Positions 1 through 6,231 of a stretch of 6,906 bases of DNA are shown here, piece by piece. The position numbers and the translations under genes were made by a program. Origin of the DNA: COMBO-56-21 sp041494275 (GTDB lineage Archaea > Thermoplasmatota > Thermoplasmata > UBA10834); NCBI GenBank assembly GCA_041494275.1, contig JBGQAM010000083.1, forward strand, positions 1 to 6,906, written 5' to 3'. Position 1 is the first letter of the stretch, and each line of letters begins with the position of its first letter. The notes under the pieces were generated by a model. The model did no database searches, had not been told where the DNA came from, and saw nothing but the letters and a program-made list of their open reading frames with translations.

Positions 1-818
1 CGATTATGCATCTCTGCAAGCGCCGATCGTTTCGCCTTGAGATCGCCGAAGGCGGAGTTGTATGCGTCAACGTCCTTCTTCAGCTCATCCCTTTTCGAGC
101 GGACGCCGTCGACATTCTTGGACGCTTCTCGTTCCCGATGTTCTGCGAGGGCGAGATCCCCGGCCGCTTTCTCGAGCGCTGTGATGAGTTCTGGCATGCG
201 CTCTTCGAGCATCTTCTCACGCTCTCTGCCATCCTCGGCGAGCAGCGTCTTCTGTGCGCCCTCAATTCTCGAGAGCGAGTCTTTCCGGTCCGATCTCACG
301 TCGGCCAGTACCTTGTCGACTCCGTCTATTCTCAGCATCCTTAGGACGACCTTCTTCCTCTCTCCAGCCGCAACGTTCTGAAGCGCATTGAGTTCCTTTT
401 GTCTTGCGAAGACAGAAGTGAAGAACGATTTGTGGTCCATGCCTATTAGCTTCTCGACCATCCTTCTGACAGGTTTGTCGCCCTCAGCCAGGGTCTTGTC
501 CTTCGTCCTCAACTCCGCGCGCATGGAAAGGCTCTTCCCGCCCATCTCCCGCTCAATCCTGTACTCCGCTCCTCCCAGTTCGAATTCGAGTACTGCAGAG
601 CAGGAATCGCCGCTTCCAGCCCCCGATCTTCTGATGCTTTCTCTGGAGGTTCGCACCACCTCATCCACATTCCCGAAAAGCGCCCAGGCGATTCCTTCTA
701 TGACGGTGGTCTTTCCAGTGCCGTTGAGACCGAGTATGCCTACTATGCCGTCTGGAAATTGGAGTTTGAGCTCTTTGAACCGTCTGTAGTTCTTGAGCTC
801 GAGATAGTTGATCCTCAT
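1..818 (-). CDS. rad50: DNA double-strand break repair ATPase Rad50, N-terminal part (runs off left edge)
   Basis: This is the ATPase subunit of the Mre11-Rad50 complex, which tethers and processes DNA double-strand breaks. I translated the minus strand by hand from 818: it begins MRINYLELKNYRRF and stays open for 272 codons to the window edge. The Walker A motif GLNGTGKTT lies at about residues 30-38. The Q-loop glutamine is at about residue 140 in the segment ARQKELNAL, typical of Rad50/SMC-type ABC ATPases. From roughly residue 190 the sequence becomes rich in charged residues with heptad-like spacing (for example EREKMLEERMPELITALEKA), which is the start of the coiled coil. The zinc hook, second coil, signature motif and Walker B lie beyond the left edge and cannot be judged. 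The ATG overlaps the mre11 stop as ATGA, so the two are very likely co-translated. SbcC-like proteins are the only serious alternative, and the archaeal context favours Rad50. Confidence 0.95.
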   Translation of the reverse strand, partial: MRINYLELKNYRRFKELKLQFPDGIVGILGLNGTGKTTVIEGIAWALFGNVDEVVRTSRESIRRSGAGSGDSCSAVLEFELGGAEYRIEREMGGKSLSMRAELRTKDKTLAEGDKPVRRMVEKLIGMDHKSFFTSVFARQKELNALQNVAAGERKKVVLRMLRIDGVDKVLADVRSDRKDSLSRIEGAQKTLLAEDGREREKMLEERMPELITALEKAAGDLALAEHREREASKNVDGVRSKRDELKKDVDAYNSAFGDLKAKRSALAEMHN

Positions 819-1927
819 TCGTCATCCCTCAACAGGTAAGGCATTCCGATCTCCATCAGTCTGCTCTTCTTTTCGTCTGGGACATCGAGAGAAGCAACGT
901 ACTTCTTGAATTCGTCCGCGAGGAGGCCTATCTGAGTGTCGCCAACTTGTTTCTCACCCTCGACTTCTACTCTGTCGGACCTGAGCTCGAAGTGCAGGGC
1001 GCTACTTCCCATTCTCTTGATCGCAGACACATCCAGCGACCTGTATGCGTCTGGTGCCACGTTCTTGATGACCAGCCTGACTATCCTTTCGTCTATGTTC
1101 GCTCCGCTTACCCGCTCCTGAGCCTCTCGAAGTATCTCAGAGGATGTCATCTTTGACGCGTCGATGGGTTCCATATCCAGCATATCGCGAATGTGAAGTT
1201 CATGAAACGTTGCGGAGTGTGCGTCCAGATCTACCTCAACGATGCCTTTCTTCTGCTTGGCTTCGCTGAAGCTCAGCCTTTCCGTTGAACCGGCGTAGTA
1301 CGCCCTGGGGTTTACTTTCTTGAACTCATGGTAATGGCCAAGTGCAACGTAGTCCCATTCTGGCGATATGCTCTCTGCCGGAATTGTCTGCTCGTTGAAT
1401 TCGTCCATCTTGTAAGTGTCCGACCCCAACACTCCAGCGTGGAGGACCAGAACGCCGAGTTTTGTATCTCTTGATGGTCTCAGTCCAGACGTTATCTCAG
1501 CGAGCGACGGCGTCGCCGAGTGGGGGATGGCGTATATCGTCGCATCGCCAACGACAATTGTCTTTCCACCAGCTTCGTGCACTGGATGGATGTGCTTCAG
1601 GTGCTCGAATATGCGAAAGATATTGCCGGTTTCTCGCAGTCGTGGGGTCGAATGGTTACCTGAGATTAGGATTGTCTCAATGCCTTCGTTTGAAAGCCTG
1701 ATGAGCTGTCTGAGCGCGAAGTCAATCGCTCGGTTCTGGGGGCGCACTGTGTCGAAGAGGTCTCCAGAATGGACGACAACATCAGGCCTGAGTTCGACTA
1801 CCTTGTCTATGGCCTCTTGGAATGCTCGGTAGAAATCTGCCTCTCGTTGGTTTATCCCCTCAGCCACATCTAGTTTTGAGTATGCGCTGAACCCCAGATG
1901 AGAATCAGAGAGATGAACAAGCCTCAA
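815..1927 (-). CDS. mre11: DNA double-strand break repair nuclease Mre11
   Basis: This is the Mn-dependent nuclease partner of Rad50, acting in the cytoplasm on DNA ends. The 370-residue product carries the full calcineurin-like phosphoesterase motif set: DSH at 8-10, GDLFD at 55-59, GNH at 90-92 (the histidine at 92 matches the catalytic one), LHAG at 162-165 and GHYH at 197-200. All expected metal-binding positions are present, so an active nuclease is predicted. Residues from about 220 on form the capping domain and the C-terminal Rad50-binding part. The start codon is TTG at 1927. It is chosen because family members begin within a few residues of the DxH motif and because it overlaps the preceding antiporter stop as TTGA. 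The stop overlaps the rad50 start as ATGA. The length is at the short end for archaeal Mre11. Bacterial SbcD is a related alternative, but the rad50 neighbour and archaeal setting favour Mre11. Confidence 0.95.
   Translation of the reverse strand: MRLVHLSDSHLGFSAYSKLDVAEGINQREADFYRAFQEAIDKVVELRPDVVVHSGDLFDTVRPQNRAIDFALRQLIRLSNEGIETILISGNHSTPRLRETGNIFRIFEHLKHIHPVHEAGGKTIVVGDATIYAIPHSATPSLAEITSGLRPSRDTKLGVLVLHAGVLGSDTYKMDEFNEQTIPAESISPEWDYVALGHYHEFKKVNPRAYYAGSTERLSFSEAKQKKGIVEVDLDAHSATFHELHIRDMLDMEPIDASKMTSSEILREAQERVSGANIDERIVRLVIKNVAPDAYRSLDVSAIKRMGSSALHFELRSDRVEVEGEKQVGDTQIGLLADEFKKYVASLDVPDEKKSRLMEIGMPYLLRDDE
826..830 (-). promoter_or_regulatory. Shine-Dalgarno sequence for rad50
   Basis: On the minus strand GAGGG lies 7 bases ahead of the rad50 ATG at 818, inside the last codons of mre11. 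This is good spacing and supports the 818 start and reinitiation after the overlapping mre11 stop. Confidence 0.6.
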
Positions 1928-3795
1928 ATCTTTCCACGCTCCATCGCCGCTATGATGTCCTCGATCTCAGCGAGGTCCGCGGAGACTTCGAGTGCTGATG
2001 GGCCTCTTCGTTCGAATATCTCCACTAGCTTCGTGTCGATAGTCTTGACCGAACCCCAGAGAGCGACGATCGCCACAACGATGATGGACACGGCTAGCAG
2101 GGCAAAGAGTACGCCCTGCTGTACGAGTGAGTTGACGAGCGGCGAAACCAGGACGAAACCGACGATTGCGTAGATTGCAAGGAAGAGCCACTTGAGCGCC
2201 TTGGCCGTGTCCTGGTAGCCAATACTCTCAGCGGACCTGGTGCCAAGCATCGCTTCGCTCGTGGAGATCTCGATGATTCTAATCGTTCTGCTCCAGACGC
2301 CGAACAACGCAGAACCGATTATGACCAGTGAACCGGTGATCACCGCTAGGAGGACTAGCTCTTCGCTGCCTCCAACGAGATGGACAAAATCCGGGATTTT
2401 CGGAGCTGCGTTTAGCGCGATAGCGCTTGCGGATACCATTACGACAATGTAGACGAACAGTCTAGAAATACTGCTCCTCATCTCGTTTGATATTCCGAGA
2501 GACGACCGCGAGCGCGTTCGCATGTTCCTCACGACCAGGTTGAAGTACGATGCAAGGAGCAGTAGGGATCTTGGCGCCCTTCCCTCAACAATCTTAGTGG
2601 CCCTGTCCGAGAACCTCACACTGTATGGGACGACCAGCGCGGAAATCGTTGTCACGATGACGATTGTTGGGTAGAGGTTGATGCCTGAGCTTATGGCTGT
2701 AGATCCAATGGCTACGGCGGCAATCATCAGCGAGAACTCGCCGACGGCTATCATGCTCATGCCCGCACCGATGGAATTCCTGGCGCCGAACCCGAACATG
2801 AAAGTGGATACGGAGCAGGAAAGTATCTTGGCGACGATGAAGACGAGCGTGATAATGGCTGCGGTCAGCAGGAACCCGAAGTTGAGGAACAGGTTCAGGT
2901 CGACGAGCATTCCCACCGTGATGAAGAACATCGCCCCGAACAGGTCCCGCACAGGTTCCACACGCCTCATCACGTCTCCTAGATACTTCGATTCAGACAC
3001 GATGACGCCCATGACGAACGCTCCGATTGCCTCCGAGAATCCGATCCATCTGGAAAACACTGCCATGGAGAAGCAGAGGCCAAGGACCGTGAGAATGAGC
3101 AATTCCCCCGAGCGTTGTCTGCCCACGTAGTCCACCAGTCTAGGCACGACGGCCAGACCAAACACTATCGAGGCGGCGAGGAAGATGCCCATCTTCAGCA
3201 GAAGGTCTGCAAGTTGAGCCGGCTCAATTCCGCCCTGGGATATAAGACCCGACACTGCCGCGAGGATGAGCACGGCCGCAAAGTCCTCTACTATTAGGAG
3301 CCCGACGATCAGTCGTGCCCTCTCGTTGTCCAACCCGCTGGTCTCCCTGAGAGACCTCACGACGATCATCGTCGATGCGACAGATAGCATAGCGCCGAGA
3401 AGAGTGGACTCAAGTCCGCTCCAGCCGAGAGCGCGCCCCAGCTGGTATCCGACGCCTATCATCAAGGTGATTTCCAGCGCCGCAGCCGCGATAACGGTGA
3501 TTCCGATCTTCCTCAGTTGCTTGAGGCTGAACTCGAGGCCTATGGAAAATGTGAGAAGCACGATGCCGAGCCTGGCAAGCATCTCGATGACTGGCTGCGC
3601 TGAGATGACTGTCCGGGTGGCACCGGAGCTTACCGTGTATTCCGCAGATATCACGAACGGGCCAGCAACCATTCCAGCTACCAGATAGCCAAGAATCAAC
3701 GGCTGCTTCAGCCGGTGGAATACAACGATGATGATGGCTGCGACAGCGATCACGATTGCCATGTTGATGAGGAACCCTGTCTGCAGGTCTAGCAT
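1924..3795 (-). CDS. Kef/CPA2-type cation:proton antiporter with an extra C-terminal membrane domain
   Basis: This is a membrane antiporter of the Na+/H+ exchanger superfamily (CPA2, KefB/YbaL-like), expected to exchange K+ or Na+ for protons across the cytoplasmic membrane. The first 390 or so of 623 residues are the transport domain, with many hydrophobic segments. Recognisable family features are the GLEFSLKQLRK stretch at 86-96, an acidic pair VED at 169-171 (the QD/DD ion-binding position of relatives), GAFVMGVIVSESKY at 258-271, a membrane lysine at 323 and GEF at 352-354. Instead of the usual cytosolic TrkA-N/RCK regulatory domain, the C-terminus has four further hydrophobic segments (about 445-462, 478-500, 533-552, 560-582) and a short charged tail. 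The ATG at 3795 is firm: no ATG, GTG or TTG occurs in frame between it and the upstream stop. It is the first gene of the unit and overlaps mre11 by four bases. Ion specificity cannot be read from the sequence. Confidence 0.88.
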   Translation of the reverse strand: MLDLQTGFLINMAIVIAVAAIIIVVFHRLKQPLILGYLVAGMVAGPFVISAEYTVSSGATRTVISAQPVIEMLARLGIVLLTFSIGLEFSLKQLRKIGITVIAAAALEITLMIGVGYQLGRALGWSGLESTLLGAMLSVASTMIVVRSLRETSGLDNERARLIVGLLIVEDFAAVLILAAVSGLISQGGIEPAQLADLLLKMGIFLAASIVFGLAVVPRLVDYVGRQRSGELLILTVLGLCFSMAVFSRWIGFSEAIGAFVMGVIVSESKYLGDVMRRVEPVRDLFGAMFFITVGMLVDLNLFLNFGFLLTAAIITLVFIVAKILSCSVSTFMFGFGARNSIGAGMSMIAVGEFSLMIAAVAIGSTAISSGINLYPTIVIVTTISALVVPYSVRFSDRATKIVEGRAPRSLLLLASYFNLVVRNMRTRSRSSLGISNEMRSSISRLFVYIVVMVSASAIALNAAPKIPDFVHLVGGSEELVLLAVITGSLVIIGSALFGVWSRTIRIIEISTSEAMLGTRSAESIGYQDTAKALKWLFLAIYAIVGFVLVSPLVNSLVQQGVLFALLAVSIIVVAIVALWGSVKTIDTKLVEIFERRGPSALEVSADLAEIEDIIAAMERGKI

Positions 3796-3803
3796 CCTAA
3801 CTG

Positions 3804-3807
3804 CACC
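3804..3807 (-). promoter_or_regulatory. Shine-Dalgarno sequence for the antiporter gene
   Basis: On the minus strand GGTG lies 8 bases ahead of the ATG at 3795. It matches the archaeal anti-Shine-Dalgarno core (GGAGGTGAT) and supports this start, which is also the only possible one in frame. Confidence 0.45.
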
Positions 3808-3905
3808 GTTCTCTGATTGCTGATAGTGGCTGACTGGACCTCTGCGGTCTTCTTGCCCGCTGTTTGCAGGCTCCGCTGAGGCTCTGGCTGACGCATATCC
3901 CTCAA

Positions 3906-3916
3906 GTTACTTAAGC
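3906..3916 (-). promoter_or_regulatory. Possible TATA box for the antiporter-mre11-rad50 unit
   Basis: The minus strand reads GCTTAAGTAAC here, the most AT-rich block upstream of the antiporter. With usual archaeal spacing (about 25 bases) transcription would start near 3886, giving a leader of roughly 90 bases. The match to the archaeal consensus is only partial, so this is a tentative call. Confidence 0.25.
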
Positions 3917-3974
3917 GTGGCCCTTCGAGCTTTCAAACCTTCTGCACTGGAAGATAAGGTTCGATGGAGCCATG

Positions 3975-3986
3975 AAAAATACAAAT
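3975..3986 (+). promoter_or_regulatory. Candidate TATA box for the FtsZ-like gene
   Basis: AAAAATACAAAT stands out as an AT-rich block in otherwise GC-balanced sequence. At typical archaeal spacing the transcript would start at about 4003-4008, a few bases ahead of the ATG at 4013. That would give a leaderless or near-leaderless mRNA and would explain the lack of a Shine-Dalgarno sequence before 4013. Confidence 0.4.
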
Positions 3987-4012
3987 GGATGGCAGAGCAT
4001 CATTCCTGCGGT

Positions 4013-4933
4013 ATGTCCAACTTCAGAACAAGATTCTCACAATCGTCCGAAGATCAGAGAGTGAGAGCGAAGCTCTTCGGGATTGGCAGCGCTGGATGCA
4101 ATATTGTGGATGGCGCTCCGTTCCCGAAGGTTGCGTTTTCGACTTCAAGTGCTGACCTTGCACGATCCCATGCGGATCGAAAGGTCTTGGTCGGACAGGA
4201 TAGACTTCTGGGGATATCCGATGCCGATTCGGACGTGATGAAAAGACTCCCTTCAATTGTTGGCCACGAGATCCTGGATGTTTTCAACAACACAGAGCTC
4301 GCGTTCATCATGTGTGGCTTGGGAGGAGTGACGGGCAGCGTCGGCTCCGGCGTGCTGAACTCTGTCGCGAAATCCAAGGGCGTTGCAGGCATCGCGGTCG
4401 TTGCCATGCCGTTCTCTGCGGAGAGCTTCCAGAGGCGAGAGGTTGCTTCCAAGGCCCTGGGCAGATTGCTTGAATCGTCTGCGATGTGCGTCGTATTCGA
4501 CAACGACAAGCTGTCGTCTCTTGCACCGAATCTTCCTCTGTCGAGAGCATTCGGGCTACTGAACGGAATCATGATGAGGCCCGTTATGGACATCTGTGCT
4601 ACTATGTCTAGAAACGACATGAGTGTCTTTCGCGAGGTCGTGGGAAGGTCGACATACGCGCGATTTGGGCTGGGTTTGGCTCGAGGGGACGAGCGGGTCC
4701 AACGAGTAGTCGATGAGTCGTTGAGCTCTCCATGGTTCGACTACAATCTCAGCGAGGCAACCTCGGCAATAGCGGTATTCTCGTCTGCGGACCCGTGGGA
4801 CAAGGAGATCGACAAGGTGCTGTCGCTTCTTGAAGCGAGACTGCCTTCTGTGCGGATCCTTTGGGGGTCCTATGCAGATCCCAACCTCGGAGAGAGGATA
4901 CGCCTGAGCCTTCTTCTGTGCAAAGCCAAGTAG
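4013..4933 (+). CDS. Divergent FtsZ/tubulin-superfamily protein, probably catalytically impaired
   Basis: This 306-residue protein has the FtsZ fold order. The GTP-binding loop GIGSAGCNIVD is at 23-33 (FtsZ has GVGGAGCNAVN). The signature loop GLGGVTGSVGSG is at 102-113, followed by MPFSAESFQRRE at about 132-143 (RPFSFEG in FtsZ) and NDKL at 164-167. The C-terminal domain includes ILWGSYADPNLGERIRLSL, matching the FtsZ INFGxxxDxxLGxxxRVT region. The signature loop is degenerate relative to GGGTGTG. The T7 loop region RNDMSVFREVV (about 200-210) lacks at least the second catalytic aspartate of FtsZ NxDxxD. There is no C-terminal tail peptide. It is therefore a paralogue rather than the main division FtsZ, and its role is unknown: a regulator of FtsZ, a non-hydrolysing filament, or a cytoskeletal protein. 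Starts at GTG 3917 or ATG 3989 would also be in frame. I chose ATG 4013 because of the TATA-like block upstream. Confidence 0.8.
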   Translation: MSNFRTRFSQSSEDQRVRAKLFGIGSAGCNIVDGAPFPKVAFSTSSADLARSHADRKVLVGQDRLLGISDADSDVMKRLPSIVGHEILDVFNNTELAFIMCGLGGVTGSVGSGVLNSVAKSKGVAGIAVVAMPFSAESFQRREVASKALGRLLESSAMCVVFDNDKLSSLAPNLPLSRAFGLLNGIMMRPVMDICATMSRNDMSVFREVVGRSTYARFGLGLARGDERVQRVVDESLSSPWFDYNLSEATSAIAVFSSADPWDKEIDKVLSLLEARLPSVRILWGSYADPNLGERIRLSLLLCKAK

Positions 4934-4980
4934 CTGAGACGCGGTCCTGTTTCTATCCAAACTAAAAAAATACAATTTCA

Positions 4981-4990
4981 CATATAAAAG
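4981..4990 (+). promoter_or_regulatory. Archaeal TATA box upstream of the saccharopine dehydrogenase-like gene
   Basis: CATATAAAAG is a strong match to the archaeal TATA consensus. Transcription would start near 5010-5014, about 20 bases ahead of the ATG at 5033. That leader shows no Shine-Dalgarno sequence (it is C-rich). A second AT-rich block at 4964-4976 could serve as an alternative or upstream element. Confidence 0.6.
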
Positions 4991-5010
4991 ATAGGATTAT
5001 CAGCCTATCT
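4989..5010. promoter_or_regulatory. Operator-like inverted repeat between TATA box and start site
   Basis: AGATAGG (4989-4995) and CCTATCT (5004-5010) form a perfect 7-bp inverted repeat with an 8-base spacer. It begins at the end of the TATA box and ends about where transcription should start. That is where many archaeal repressors bind to block RNA polymerase recruitment. A hairpin is less likely to matter because most of it would lie upstream of the transcript. Confidence 0.5.
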
Positions 5011-5032
5011 AGAAACCCCTAATAATCCCCCA

Positions 5033-6220
5033 ATGCGTTCCCTCCCCTCAGAGGGCGAAATAACGAAGGTGATTCAGCTAGGGTGCGGAATAACCGGACT
5101 TGTGTGTGCAGAGCATTTGGAGAAGAACGCCAAAGTCGATGAGATTGTCCTAGCGGACTCTCGCATAGAGGCTGCAAGGGCGATGGTTTCTCGCATCAGA
5201 AGCGAGAAGATGTCGACTCTGAAAACGGACGGGACGAATCCCAGCGAGTTGAGGAAGTTGATGAAAGGTTGCGACTTGATCATCTCATCCTTGCCCTGGG
5301 AACTGAACCGAAAGGTTCTGGACGTCGCCGCGTCGACTGGGACTGACTATGTCGACTTCTGCCTGACGGTGGAGTCTGAGGAGGACCTGAAAGCTGTTAT
5401 TGCCAAATGCAAGAAGGCTGGGATACGCGCGTTGACCGCAACAGGGGAAGATCCTGGCATATCGGATGTGTTTGCGGTTCATGGGGCCAGCATGCTAGAC
5501 AAGGCTGAAGAAGCCCACGTGCGGGATGGCGACAGCGGCGTCGCCGAAGGGGTCGATTTCTTCTCTTTGTGGTCTCCTATCGACTTGCTTGAGGAAACGA
5601 CAGTCCCAGCGGCGGTCTTCAAGGACGGCAAGATGACGTTCGTTCCTCCGCTTGACAAGAGGGAGACCTACGAATTCCCACCTCCCGTGGGGTCTTTGCC
5701 TGTCTACTACACGAACCACGAGGAGACATACTTGATGCCCAAGTTCATCAAGGGCCTGAAGAATGCCGATTTCCAGATTGCTATCGACGACAACTTCGCC
5801 AGCATAGTCAGGATGTTGCGAAAGCTCGGCCTTCACAGTCTGAAACCAATCGATGTCAAGGGTGTGAAGGTCAGACCCTTGGATGTTGTCGTCTCATTGA
5901 TGCCACGCCCCGTGGACCTCATCGGCAAGGTGAAGGGACATGCGGTCATCGTTGTGGACGTCGTGGGCGAAAAAGATGGCGTGAGGAAGAACGTCAAGAT
6001 GTGGACCATGATGTCTCACGAGAGAGCCTTCGAGCTGTGCAAGACCAATGCGACTGGCTATTTAGTCGGTTCAGGTGGTGCGGTGGCCGCTGAGATGTTG
6101 ATCGAAGGCGAGGTCAAGGAGCATGGACTCCTGGCGCCTGAGCAGCTCCCTGCGGACAAGTTCCTTGCGCGGCTTCCATCGAAAGGACTCAAAGTGGAGG
6201 AAAGGATAACGGATATCTGA
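5033..6220 (+). CDS. Saccharopine dehydrogenase family NAD(P)-dependent oxidoreductase
   Basis: This is a 395-residue cytosolic oxidoreductase of the saccharopine dehydrogenase (Lys9-like) family. The N-terminal Rossmann domain shows GCGITG at 17-22 after a beta strand (KVIQLG), and an acidic residue with a following arginine, ADSR at 41-44, at the end of the second strand. SSLPW (85-89) and YVDF (106-109) follow as in the family. TATGEDPGISDVF (135-147) corresponds to the conserved G-x-x-PG segment joining the catalytic domain. The C-terminal half carries the family's alpha/beta domain and returns with GSGGAVAAEML near residue 346. The length fits the short, single-domain members. The substrate cannot be assigned: saccharopine, carboxynorspermidine and other imino-acid reactions all occur in this family. 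No lysine or polyamine gene is nearby. It has its own TATA box with an operator-like repeat, so it is probably separately regulated. The ATG at 5033 fits the promoter position. Confidence 0.88.
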   Translation: MRSLPSEGEITKVIQLGCGITGLVCAEHLEKNAKVDEIVLADSRIEAARAMVSRIRSEKMSTLKTDGTNPSELRKLMKGCDLIISSLPWELNRKVLDVAASTGTDYVDFCLTVESEEDLKAVIAKCKKAGIRALTATGEDPGISDVFAVHGASMLDKAEEAHVRDGDSGVAEGVDFFSLWSPIDLLEETTVPAAVFKDGKMTFVPPLDKRETYEFPPPVGSLPVYYTNHEETYLMPKFIKGLKNADFQIAIDDNFASIVRMLRKLGLHSLKPIDVKGVKVRPLDVVVSLMPRPVDLIGKVKGHAVIVVDVVGEKDGVRKNVKMWTMMSHERAFELCKTNATGYLVGSGGAVAAEMLIEGEVKEHGLLAPEQLPADKFLARLPSKGLKVEERITDI

Positions 6221-6231
6221 TTCCACGATCC

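Larger units (their letters stand above)
3796..4012. other. Divergent intergenic region between the antiporter and the FtsZ-like gene
   Basis: This stretch separates the minus-strand antiporter unit from the plus-strand FtsZ-like gene. It holds one candidate TATA-like element for each direction and no convincing RNA gene or small ORF. Its right part (3917-4012) is open in the frame of the FtsZ-like gene from a GTG at 3917, so that gene could be annotated longer. I treat it as non-coding because a TATA-like element lies inside it and FtsZ proteins do not need the extra residues. Confidence 0.45.

Noticed and set aside
6..789. Plus-strand open frames opposite rad50 (6-344, 37-381 and 388-789)
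   Set aside because: They lie antisense to the well-supported Rad50 N-terminus, have low-complexity Ser/Arg-rich translations and show no family motifs.
2678..3688. Plus-strand open frames opposite the antiporter (2678-3130 and 3266-3688)
   Set aside because: They are antisense shadows of a strongly coding membrane-protein gene. Their Met/Thr/Ser-rich composition reflects the complement of hydrophobic codons.
4054..4981. Minus-strand open frames opposite the FtsZ-like gene (4054-4620 and 4556-4981)
   Set aside because: The plus-strand frame carries recognisable FtsZ motifs, while the opposite frames have no motif, promoter or ribosome site.
3796..5032. tRNA, small RNA, CRISPR repeat or insertion-sequence ends in the intergenic regions
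   Set aside because: No cloverleaf-like pairing, regularly spaced repeats, terminal inverted repeats or transposase fragments were seen by eye.
1507..5548. Similar GC-rich strings (GGCGTCGCCGA) at about 1509 and 5536 as a possible dispersed repeat
   Set aside because: The match is only about 11-12 bases, lies inside two unrelated coding sequences, and contains a short self-complementary core likely to recur by chance.
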